Shown piece by piece: positions 1-5,938 of a DNA stretch of 7,840 nt. The stretch spans positions 1-7,840 of the forward strand of contig CAAGHX010000081.1 in NCBI GenBank assembly GCA_900769745.1. Reading direction: 5' to 3'. The DNA is from an uncultured Alistipes sp. (GTDB lineage: Bacteria; Bacteroidota; Bacteroidia; Bacteroidales; Rikenellaceae). The notes under the pieces are model-generated. The model saw only the letters and a list, made by a program, of their open reading frames with translations. It had not been told where the DNA came from and searched no databases. Positions within the stretch are counted from its first letter, which is position 1. Each line of letters opens with the position of its first letter. The position numbers and the translations under genes are program-made.

Positions 1-932
1 TCGCTGTGATTGTTATTATCGAAACGAGAGTTCTCCACTCGGCCACATATCATTCCGCCATTAAACGATACATCGATATAGACATACGATGGCTGATTGT
101 AGCTCACGCCGTGCTTAAAGGCGTTCTCCACTAACACGATAAAGATAAGTGGTGGCAGTTTAGCATTCAACGGAATCTGCTTCTGCACATTTACCCTGAT
201 ATCCACATTATCGGTATATCTGATTCGCATCAGCTTGATATAGTTATCGACAAATTCCAAATCGTGGGCCACATCAATCTCAGCTCGCTCCGAATCATAC
301 AACACATATCGCATCATCTTCGAAAGCTCAATCACAGTCTCTTGTGCTGCGCTGGGGTCGATATCGATAAGTGCGTGGATGTTGTTGAGCGTATTCATAA
401 AGAAGTGAGGGTTTATCTGATACTTCAGATAATCCATCTCGGTCTTAAGGCTCTGGCTCTCCAGGGCAATCATCTTCTGCTCGTTCTGGATCGCGTTAAA
501 GACCATCTTGATACCCGCATTTGCGCCCATCATAAGCAGACCAAGCAAAATATTCCAATACCACGCCAAGTCGGTAAACGATGCACGACCGTGCACCACA
601 TACATATCACCACTTGCATAAGGCAGATATCTCAAGCTCTCCTGGAAATACTCAATAGGATAGAATATCGACGCAAGCATCGCTATCGAGATAGAGAAAT
701 AGAGCAACACTCGCTTACGCAGCAACAACTTTGGCAGCAGCCAGAAGTTATTGACCAAAAATATTATGAAATATGGAAAAATCTTACTCCACGCCGTGAG
801 GATATTTACCATGTAAATATGCTCCTCCGACATCATCTGAGAGTTGAGGATAGGCACAAGGGTAATGAGGGTCCACACCATAAAGTAGACCATTCCCTCA
901 CCGACAGCTGGTTTGTTAATTGCTGGTTTCAT
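1..932 (-). CDS. LytS/YehU-type sensor histidine kinase (partial, C-terminus off the window)
   Basis: This is a membrane histidine kinase that would autophosphorylate and pass phosphate to a response regulator, normally of the LytTR class. The first 310 codons are visible. Hydrophobic stretches at about residues 15-33, 46-66, 75-93 and 124-144 suggest four membrane helices with little extracytoplasmic sequence. A linker helix (about 146-168) leads to the His_kinase motif QINPHFFMNTLN, with the phosphoacceptor at His176. The start of the HATPase_c domain follows, with the N-box VENAFKHGVSY (Asn270, Asn-Lys-His pattern) at 268-278. The frame is cut around the following VENS strand (299-302), so the G-box is missing. 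The start at 932 gives a short cytoplasmic lead before helix 1; Met14 (ATG at 893) is a possible alternative. The partner regulator is not visible and, by family habit, would lie just beyond the left edge. The signal sensed is unknown. The family call is firm. Confidence 0.93.
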   Translation of the reverse strand, partial: MKPAINKPAVGEGMVYFMVWTLITLVPILNSQMMSEEHIYMVNILTAWSKIFPYFIIFLVNNFWLLPKLLLRKRVLLYFSISIAMLASIFYPIEYFQESLRYLPYASGDMYVVHGRASFTDLAWYWNILLGLLMMGANAGIKMVFNAIQNEQKMIALESQSLKTEMDYLKYQINPHFFMNTLNNIHALIDIDPSAAQETVIELSKMMRYVLYDSERAEIDVAHDLEFVDNYIKLMRIRYTDNVDIRVNVQKQIPLNAKLPPLIFIVLVENAFKHGVSYNQPSYVYIDVSFNGGMICGRVENSRFDNNNHS

Positions 933-938
933 AATAAA

Positions 939-946
939 CAAAGGTA
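939..946 (-). promoter_or_regulatory. Candidate -7 box for the histidine kinase
   Basis: Read on the minus strand this is TACCTTTG, an exact match to the Bacteroidota -7 consensus TAnnTTTG. No clear TTG -33 box lies 17-21 bases upstream. It sits only 6 bases before the chosen ATG, so transcription would begin almost at the start codon. Either the transcript is nearly leaderless, translation starts at Met14 (ATG at 893), or the match is chance. Confidence 0.4.
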
Positions 947-995
947 AGAAAAATTCACGATATTTCGCCACGCTCTTCTGATTTATATCAAACGA

Positions 996-1010
996 TGGCA
1001 CTTTTTGCCA
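996..1010. promoter_or_regulatory. Short palindrome in the divergent intergenic region (possible operator)
   Basis: TGGCA and TGCCA form a perfect 5-base inverted repeat around a 5-base centre, CTTTT. It lies in the 122-base gap between the divergent kinase and phosphodiesterase genes, 9 bases upstream of the candidate -7 box of the latter. On neither strand is it followed by a T tract, so it is not a terminator. An operator role is inference only; a palindrome this short can arise by chance. Confidence 0.25.
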
Positions 1011-1019
1011 AAAAATTTG

Positions 1020-1027
1020 TATATTTG
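1020..1027 (+). promoter_or_regulatory. Candidate -7 box for the GDPD-family gene
   Basis: TATATTTG matches the Bacteroidota -7 consensus TAnnTTTG exactly and lies 27 bases before the ATG at 1055, a sensible distance for a leader of about 20 bases. The nearest upstream TTG (1005-1007) is only 12 bases away, closer than the usual 17-21, so the -33 element is not convincing. Confidence 0.5.
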
Positions 1028-1054
1028 TATAACAAACTTTAACATCAACTATTT

Positions 1055-2191
1055 ATGAAACGACTACTGACACTTCTGTATGCACTTCTTATGCTTGTGC
1101 CCGCCGAGGCAAAGCAAGAGCAATATCCCACAATGTTTGCACATCGCGGTTGTTGGAGCAAAAACGACAAAGGCGAGTTCGTAATCCCCGAAAACAGTGT
1201 TGCCGCTGTGGCTGCCGCCAAGAGAATGGGCTACACAGGCATCGAGTGCGACGTGCACTACACCAAGGATAAGCGAATGGTGATTCTTCACGACGCCACG
1301 CTCAACCGCACAGCCCGCAATGCAAAGGATTATTCAAAGTTAGACAAACCCGTAAAATTGGCCGACCTCACATTTGAAGAGTTGCGCCGAGATTATGTTT
1401 TGGAGTCTGCCGACCCATCACTTCGCACACCTATCCCCACACTGGAGGAGCTGCTCGCGGAGTGTAAGAAACAGGGAATAGTACCTATGCTGCACAGCGC
1501 ACTTATGGAGTCGTATCACGTTGCGCAGGAGATGTTTGGCGATGGATGGATATGCTTCACTGGCGGTGTTGAGCATCTGAAAAAGGTGCGCGAATTCTCC
1601 AACTGCACAATCCTATTGGCCATAAATGGCGGCACAGCCGAGGAGTGCATCGCTAATCTGCGCCAGATTGGTGGACATTGCGGCGTATCGACAATGAAAT
1701 ACGCCCTCTACACCCCCGAATTCTGCAAGGCACTGACCGACGAGGGTTACGAGGTGCAGGCCTCTATCTTCCCCGCCCCACACGAAGCCATAGCTCAACG
1801 CAATGGCGTAACGTACCAACTTACCGATTACTCATTTATGCCGCCCGCAGGCAAGGCTCCGAAATATACCTATAAGGTAAATATGAGCAAATTGGGCGTA
1901 TTGGCATCGTCAATAAATAAAAAGAACAGACGCATTCCAACAGAAAAACTTGAATTTGCTGGTCAGGTAATAGAGTTCACGACCCGCAAAGGCACCTATG
2001 GCGAAATCAAATCAAAAATAGGTAATGCTGAGTACACATTCCACACCAACGGAAAAGAGAAAATCTACTTCGGCCGACGTTTGATGGATAATGGGGTTAT
2101 GAAGGTTTACACAGACAGTAATTCAAAGGTAGAGAAAGGTAGATTGAGATCTAACATAAAGCGCTATAAATTGATGATTTACGAGATGTAA
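1055..2191 (+). CDS. Secreted glycerophosphodiester phosphodiesterase-family protein with C-terminal extension
   Basis: A 378-residue GDPD-family protein. The family hydrolyses glycerophosphodiesters to glycerol-3-phosphate and an alcohol. Residues 1-19 form a signal peptide (KR, a leucine-rich core, then PAEA before Lys20), so it acts outside the cytoplasm. The TIM-barrel hallmarks are present: HRG at 30-32, PENS at 45-48, GIECDVHYTKD at 62-72 with metal ligands Glu64 and Asp66, and HD at 79-80, then IPTLEELL near 130. The next strand usually carries an E-x-K motif whose Glu binds metal. Here it reads VPMLHSAL, so that acid and Lys appear absent. The GDPD fold ends near LTDYSFMPP (about 257-265). 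Roughly 110 further residues are basic, probably beta-rich and unrecognised. The gene is monocistronic, divergent from the kinase and convergent with guanine deaminase. Family membership is firm; catalytic activity is uncertain. Confidence 0.88.
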   Translation: MKRLLTLLYALLMLVPAEAKQEQYPTMFAHRGCWSKNDKGEFVIPENSVAAVAAAKRMGYTGIECDVHYTKDKRMVILHDATLNRTARNAKDYSKLDKPVKLADLTFEELRRDYVLESADPSLRTPIPTLEELLAECKKQGIVPMLHSALMESYHVAQEMFGDGWICFTGGVEHLKKVREFSNCTILLAINGGTAEECIANLRQIGGHCGVSTMKYALYTPEFCKALTDEGYEVQASIFPAPHEAIAQRNGVTYQLTDYSFMPPAGKAPKYTYKVNMSKLGVLASSINKKNRRIPTEKLEFAGQVIEFTTRKGTYGEIKSKIGNAEYTFHTNGKEKIYFGRRLMDNGVMKVYTDSNSKVEKGRLRSNIKRYKLMIYEM

Positions 2192-2215
2192 ACCCACAGC
2201 AGCGCAACAACAAAA

Positions 2216-2245
2216 TAGGCTACCATCCTTTCGGGCGGTAGCCTA
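2216..2245. terminator. Bidirectional hairpin terminator between convergent genes
   Basis: TAGGCTACC and GGTAGCCTA form a perfect 9-base-pair stem. Inside it, past one mismatch, TCC and GGG can add three pairs (one T-G wobble) around a TTTC loop. On the minus strand the stem is followed by TTTTGTTG, a usable T tract for guanine deaminase. On the plus strand it is followed by a weaker AATTTATT. It lies 24 bases after the phosphodiesterase stop and 43 bases past the deaminase stop, as expected for a shared terminator. Confidence 0.75.
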
Positions 2246-2271
2246 AATTTATTGATAAAGATGCCAAAAGA

Positions 2272-2290
2272 GCCTTGCTAGGCGTTTTTT
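2272..2290 (+). terminator. Weak second terminator on the plus strand
   Basis: GCCT-TGCT-AGGC is a 4-base-pair GC-rich stem followed by G and six T, directly downstream of the main hairpin. It could back up termination of the phosphodiesterase transcript. The T run overlaps the stop codon of the opposing guanine deaminase gene. The short stem makes this call tentative. Confidence 0.3.
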
Positions 2291-2801
2291 AATACTCTAC
2301 TTTATCCTCCTTCTCGCTCCAACGACGGAAGGCCAACAGAGCCTCGTCGCGCATAAAGTGCTCACAACGAATTGAGCGCTGGTCATAATCCAAATCGAGC
2401 TCGTCGTAGATAAACGAGTCGTCGAAATTTATATCCTTTGCATCTTGCTTGGTGTTGCCATAGCATATACGCTCTATACCGGCCCAGTACAATGCGCTCA
2501 AGCACATCGGGCACGGCTCACACGAAGTATATATCGTACAACCATCGAGTTTGAAATTACCCAACTTTGTACAAGCGGCACGAATAGCCGTAACTTCGGC
2601 GTGTGCCGTAGGGTCATTATTAGGGACCACCCTATTACAGCCGGTCGAAATTACCTCGCCATCACGGACTATAACCGCGCCAAACGGGCCACCGCCACGT
2701 TCCACATTCTCTACCGACAAATCGATAGCCATCTTCATAAATCGAGCGTCCTCGGGCGACACATCGTGCTTTTCGACCAGCATTTTCTTTTCGCGCTTCA
2801 T
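2289..2801 (-). CDS. guaD: Guanine deaminase (CDA-fold, zinc)
   Basis: Guanine deaminase of the small cytidine-deaminase-like type, which converts guanine to xanthine and ammonia in cytoplasmic purine salvage. The 170-residue protein has the zinc site intact: HAE at 67-69 (His67 ligand, Glu69 proton shuttle) and PCPMC at 96-100 (Cys97 and Cys100 ligands). NDPTAHAEV, TSCEPCPMC and the C-terminal FDDSFIYDELD and AFRRW segments resemble the Bacillus subtilis GuaD pattern rather than TadA or cytidine deaminase, and the length is near that enzyme's (about 156). I chose the Met encoded at 2801. An upstream in-frame ATG at 2861 would add 20 residues that do not look conserved and would lie upstream of the candidate promoter. 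Met7 is another possible start. The gene appears monocistronic, flanked by terminators on both sides. A broader guanine/nucleoside deaminase activity cannot be excluded. Confidence 0.9.
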   Translation of the reverse strand: MKREKKMLVEKHDVSPEDARFMKMAIDLSVENVERGGGPFGAVIVRDGEVISTGCNRVVPNNDPTAHAEVTAIRAACTKLGNFKLDGCTIYTSCEPCPMCLSALYWAGIERICYGNTKQDAKDINFDDSFIYDELDLDYDQRSIRCEHFMRDEALLAFRRWSEKEDKVEY

Positions 2802-2829
2802 AATCAAAGAGTTTTTCAGCATAAATATA

Positions 2830-2861
2830 CAAATAATCCTACCAAACCGAGCTATTCGCAA
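2830..2861 (-). promoter_or_regulatory. Candidate promoter of guaD
   Basis: On the minus strand, TTG at 2861-2859 is followed after 21 bases by ATTATTTG (2837-2830), one mismatch from the -7 consensus TAnnTTTG. Transcription would start about 25 bases before the ATG at 2801. The spacing fits a Bacteroidota promoter, but the match is imperfect in AT-rich DNA. Confidence 0.35.
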
Positions 2862-2916
2862 CCCTAAATTTTACTAAGCACACATAATAAAATAAGGTAT
2901 TCAGCCCCGAAAACAA

Positions 2917-2950
2917 AAAATCTGGCTAACATTTCTGCTAACCAGATTTT
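2917..2950. terminator. Strong hairpin terminator after the plsY-ligase unit
   Basis: AAAATCTGG and CCAGATTTT form a perfect 9-base-pair stem around a 16-base loop. On the minus strand the stem runs into TTTTTTGTTTT, a long T tract, 41 bases past the stop of the fatty-acid ligase. This should end the minus-strand plsY-ligase transcript before guaD, which implies guaD has its own promoter. The T-rich right arm means it could also work on the plus strand, where no gene needs it. The loop contains GCTAAC twice as a direct repeat. Confidence 0.8.
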
Positions 2951-2990
2951 CACATATTTATCCAATAAGTATATTCCCAATCAAAAAGGA

Positions 2991-4679
2991 TTATTTATCC
3001 TGATAGAGGTAGCGCTTGATACTACGCTTTGGAGTCTTCTCAAACTCCTCATTTTTCAACTCAAAACGGCCCACCTTCTCGTAAGAGGCAACCATAGTGT
3101 TAAGAGTCTTGATATTATCCTCCATCATCTTAGCCACACCCTCTCGGTCGATGTTCTCAGCCTTAGCCTGGTCGTAATCAGGAACGATAAGAGCTGTAAG
3201 CACACCCTTGCGCTCGATAATAAGCGACTCCAATACCAATGGAAGGTTGTTGAGCTTATCCTCAATCTCCTCTGGGTAGATGTTCTGGCCAGAGCCTGTG
3301 AGAATCATAGTCTTGCAACGACCCTTGATATAGATTGTTCCATCAGGATCCATCACACCCATATCGCCTGTGTGCAACCAACCATCCTTCTCGAGAACAG
3401 CATTTGTAGCCTCCTCGTTCTTATAGTAACCCATCATCACGTTCTCACCACGCACGAGAATCTCGCCAGGGATATTCTGTGGATCAGAAGATACAATCTT
3501 AGCCTCCATAATACCAGGCAAGTATTTACCGCAAGAGCTACGCTTGAATCTTGTTGGGTCCTCAAAGCTGATAAGCGGAGCGCACTCTGTCATACCATAA
3601 CCTATTGTAAGCGGGAAGTTAATCAAACGCAAGAACGCCTCTGTCTCCTGATTCATCGGCGCACCACCAACGATAAAAATCTGAGTCTCACCACCAAATG
3701 ACTCCATAAGTTTAGCCTTGATAATGGCATAAAGCGCGGTATTCACGAATGGAATCTTCATCGCAATACTCATCGGGCCAGACTCCAACATAGGCATAAT
3801 CATCTTACGATATACCTTCTCAAGTACCAATGGCACGCTACAGATAACTGTTGGCTTCACATTCTTCATAGCCTCAACCAAGATTGTTGGCGATGGCATA
3901 CGGCCAAGCAATGTAACATTACCACCCACTACCAACTGCACCAAGAAGTCAAATGCGCAACCATAAGCGTGAGCCAAAGGCAAGAACGACAACGAGCGAC
4001 CACCAGCAAAGAAATACTCCCTACCTGTGTTTGGATTAATCATATCGCGGGCAAAGACCATATTACCAGTAAGGTTGTTTACCGACAACATAACGCCCTT
4101 CGACGAACCGGTTGTACCTGATGTATAGTTAAGCAAAATCATCTGCTCGTTAGGCACATCAGCATACTTGATATCGTCAACGCTGAAACCGTTAGGATAA
4201 GTAGCCTTATAGGCCTCGTCCCAACCAGCAACAGCCTCAGCTGCAACTGTGCTACCCTCCTTCTCATATACAAGCTTCAGATCCTCAACTGTAAAGGCTG
4301 CCTCGAGCATAGGCATACGATCTGAATCATATGAAGGCCAGAAAGTCTGACCAGCGAAGAGTATACGGCTCTCAGAGTGTGCAACGATGTTCTCAACATC
4401 AGCAGGGTTGAAATCCTGTAGAATAGGAACAATCACGATACCACGAGTGATTGTAGCGATATAGGTAATACACCAATTGATATTATTTCTACCAATGAGC
4501 GCTACTTTATCACCCTGCTTAATGCCCAATCTGTCAAACAGAACGTGCATACGAGCAATCTGCTCAGCCATCTGGAAGTAGGTCTTGCTATCCTTGCTGA
4601 AATAATCGGTCAAAGCTGTCAAGGCGTGATGCTTGCGAAAGCTCGCCTCGTACATTTTAATTAAATTCTCCTGCAACAT
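2991..4679 (-). CDS. AMP-forming long-chain fatty acid ligase (acyl-CoA or acyl-ACP synthetase)
   Basis: A 562-residue adenylate-forming enzyme that would activate a fatty acid with ATP to acyl-AMP and transfer it to CoA (or possibly acyl carrier protein). The ANL motifs are in order: P-loop YTSGTTGSSKG at 185-195, PLAHAYG at 234-240, VGGAPM at 337-342, GYGMTECAPL at 360-369, LHTGD at 435-439, the hinge GRCKTMILTGSGQNIYPEEIE starting at 453, and the C-terminal TPKRSIKR at 549-556, which supplies the catalytic Lys (probably 555). There is no signal peptide or membrane segment, so it is cytoplasmic or peripherally bound. The length suits FadD/FAA1-like ligases. It lies 67 bases downstream of plsY on the same strand, with no TAnnTTTG box in the gap, so cotranscription is likely. 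This suggests feeding of exogenous or recycled fatty acids into phospholipid synthesis (inference). Acyl chain length and the CoA versus ACP choice cannot be read from sequence. Confidence 0.9.
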   Translation of the reverse strand: MLQENLIKMYEASFRKHHALTALTDYFSKDSKTYFQMAEQIARMHVLFDRLGIKQGDKVALIGRNNINWCITYIATITRGIVIVPILQDFNPADVENIVAHSESRILFAGQTFWPSYDSDRMPMLEAAFTVEDLKLVYEKEGSTVAAEAVAGWDEAYKATYPNGFSVDDIKYADVPNEQMILLNYTSGTTGSSKGVMLSVNNLTGNMVFARDMINPNTGREYFFAGGRSLSFLPLAHAYGCAFDFLVQLVVGGNVTLLGRMPSPTILVEAMKNVKPTVICSVPLVLEKVYRKMIMPMLESGPMSIAMKIPFVNTALYAIIKAKLMESFGGETQIFIVGGAPMNQETEAFLRLINFPLTIGYGMTECAPLISFEDPTRFKRSSCGKYLPGIMEAKIVSSDPQNIPGEILVRGENVMMGYYKNEEATNAVLEKDGWLHTGDMGVMDPDGTIYIKGRCKTMILTGSGQNIYPEEIEDKLNNLPLVLESLIIERKGVLTALIVPDYDQAKAENIDREGVAKMMEDNIKTLNTMVASYEKVGRFELKNEEFEKTPKRSIKRYLYQDK

Positions 4680-4746
4680 TGTTAACAGTTATTTAAGTTT
4701 TATTTGTGTATTGTGTCTACTTAATTTGTGCAAAACCCTACTGAAA

Positions 4747-5475
4747 CTACTGCTTATTCTGCTCATCTCCAGAAGGTTTGTCCTCATCGTCCGAATCACC
4801 ATGAGGTTTATACCATATATATATTTTCGATTCGGTACCGGCTTTCAAACGCTCAATATTCTTTCTATGTGACCATAGCAACAATATCGCGATGGCAAAC
4901 GAGAATAGAATAAAAGCAAACGATATATCGCCAATGCGTGACCACTCCGATGAAGAATAAATTACCACAAACAATGGGAAACTACAGCCTGCAGTCATCG
5001 AAGCGAGTGATACATAGTGTGAAGCCAAGAATACAAGCACCCATACCGCAAAACACAAGAAAATGATCTGTGGATAGATGGCTGTAACAGCTCCTACCAG
5101 TGTTGCAACACCCTTACCTCCTTTGAAATTTGCAAAGATTGGGAAGATATGACCTATCACCGCAGCGAACACGCCCAAAATTTTCAAGTTAATCAACCAC
5201 GCCTGGCTGACATCAGCATCATAGCGCATCAAACTAAAGAGCGAAACAGCTATAAAGCCTTTAAAGAAGTCAAGTACAAACACAGGAAAAGCAGCTCTTC
5301 GGCCCAAAACTCGCAACATATTTGTTGTTCCCGCATTCTTACTACCGTGCTCTCTAATATCGATACCGTAGTAACGCTTACCGATCCACACCGCACTTGG
5401 TATAGAACCAAACAGGTATGCAAGAATCAACATAGAAAACACACAATAATATGTAATATAACTCCACTCTGCCAT
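4747..5475 (-). CDS. plsY: Glycerol-3-phosphate acyltransferase PlsY
   Basis: This is the integral membrane enzyme that transfers the acyl group from acyl-phosphate (made by PlsX) to glycerol-3-phosphate, giving lysophosphatidate, the first step of phospholipid synthesis. The 242 residues show the three PlsY motifs: GSIPSAVWIGK at 23-33, GSKNAGTTNMLRVLG at 44-58, and GHIFPIFANFKGGKGVAT at 108-125. Several hydrophobic helices are visible, for example around 9-30, 62-82, 97-114 and 128-150. Motif 2 has Lys and Thr where the textbook form is GSGNxGATN. An acidic hydrophilic tail of about 18 residues (HGDSDDEDKPSGDEQNKQ) follows the last helix. The start at 5475 places MAEWSY just ahead of helix 1. 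An in-frame ATG at 5508 would add 11 residues and would lie upstream of the candidate promoter. It is first in a unit with the fatty-acid ligase. Confidence 0.94.
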   Translation of the reverse strand: MAEWSYITYYCVFSMLILAYLFGSIPSAVWIGKRYYGIDIREHGSKNAGTTNMLRVLGRRAAFPVFVLDFFKGFIAVSLFSLMRYDADVSQAWLINLKILGVFAAVIGHIFPIFANFKGGKGVATLVGAVTAIYPQIIFLCFAVWVLVFLASHYVSLASMTAGCSFPLFVVIYSSSEWSRIGDISFAFILFSFAIAILLLWSHRKNIERLKAGTESKIYIWYKPHGDSDDEDKPSGDEQNKQ

Positions 5476-5494
5476 AACAATCAATCTATTATTA

Positions 5495-5524
5495 CAAACA
5501 TTAATCATCAGCGCAAAGCCACAA
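5495..5524 (-). promoter_or_regulatory. Candidate promoter of the plsY-ligase unit
   Basis: On the minus strand, TTG (5524-5522) is followed after 19 bases by AATGTTTG (5502-5495), one mismatch from the Bacteroidota -7 box TAnnTTTG. Transcription would start near 5487, leaving a leader of about a dozen bases before the ATG at 5475. This supports 5475 over the upstream ATG at 5508 as the plsY start. Confidence 0.45.
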
Positions 5525-5687
5525 GTTCGAAAAGAAACAGGCTCACCGATGCATATATATCGTTACAAATATAGTAAAAATTCCTTAAACGACCGAATTT
5601 TAACCAAACAATTCTCTATTTGCAACCCAATTAATGCTCATAATTCCGATGCAAAAGTCCCTCTTTTAGACATAATATCAAAATATA

Positions 5688-5753
5688 TGTGGCAATCCTG
5701 CTTCCGAGGTTATAAATAGGGATATGATGTGGCTAAAGAGTATATTTTGTGGC
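5688..5753 (+). repeat. Three spaced TGTGGC repeats upstream of yitT
   Basis: TGTGGC occurs at 5688-5693, 5728-5733 and 5748-5753, each preceded by an A/T-only or nearly A/T-only run (AAATATA, GATATGA, TATATTT). The start-to-start distances are 40 and 20 bases, close to four and two helical turns, which would put the copies on the same DNA face. The arrangement resembles direct operator repeats for an activator or repressor. With only six conserved bases and three copies, chance is a serious alternative. Confidence 0.3.
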
Positions 5754-5912
5754 GAAAAAGTGGTCAATTTGCTCAAAAAGAGCCCTTCTCGATGATAAGA
5801 ACAACCCATATCATAATTGATTTCACACCCATTACCCCTAAATAAGAAGACAATAGTAAAATATCTGCAACAGATACTTTGGCTTTTGAATAATTTTTCG
5901 CAAAAAAAACAT

Positions 5913-5920
5913 TAACTTTA
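5913..5920 (+). promoter_or_regulatory. Candidate -7 box for yitT-miaB
   Basis: TAACTTTA matches TAnnTTTG at all fixed bases but the last, and lies 18 bases before the yitT ATG at 5939. I see no TTG at the right upstream distance; the nearest (TTTTG ending at 5888) is 24 bases away. Weak support, but the position is what a short-leader Bacteroidota promoter would have. Confidence 0.3.
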
Positions 5921-5938
5921 CGACGAAATTTTATTGCT

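Larger units (their letters stand above)
5476..5938. other. Long divergent intergenic region between plsY and yitT
   Basis: This 463-base AT-rich stretch holds no open reading frame I can support on either strand and no tRNA-like or rRNA-like sequence. The plsY promoter candidate lies at its left end and a weak yitT -7 box at its right end. The middle contains three TGTGGC copies at 40- and 20-base intervals (5688-5753) and a small hairpin, GCTC-AAAAA-GAGC (5771-5783), without a convincing T tract. It is much longer than the other gaps here (67-189 bases), so it could hold regulatory sites or a small RNA, but nothing specific is shown. Confidence 0.5.

Noticed and set aside
264..947. 227-codon open frame on the plus strand
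   Set aside because: It lies entirely antisense to the histidine kinase, whose motifs are clear. Its translation is rich in His, Gln, Arg and Ile, typical of a shadow frame, with no recognisable domain.
2802..2861. 20-residue N-terminal extension of guanine deaminase from the ATG at 2861
   Set aside because: The added residues do not resemble the family N-terminus, and the extension overlaps the best promoter candidate. The Met at 2801 gives a length close to known guanine deaminases.
2445..2867. Plus-strand open frames opposite guanine deaminase (140 and 108 codons)
   Set aside because: They are antisense to a well-supported enzyme with an intact zinc site. Their translations show no domain and no promoter or start context of their own.
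5149..5574. 141-codon plus-strand frame overlapping plsY and its promoter region
   Set aside because: It is antisense to PlsY, which has all three family motifs. The composition (many His, Asn, Thr, Lys) is that of a shadow frame.
5771..5783. Hairpin GCTC-AAAAA-GAGC as a terminator
   Set aside because: The stem is only four pairs, there is no T tract after it on either strand, and no gene ends nearby.
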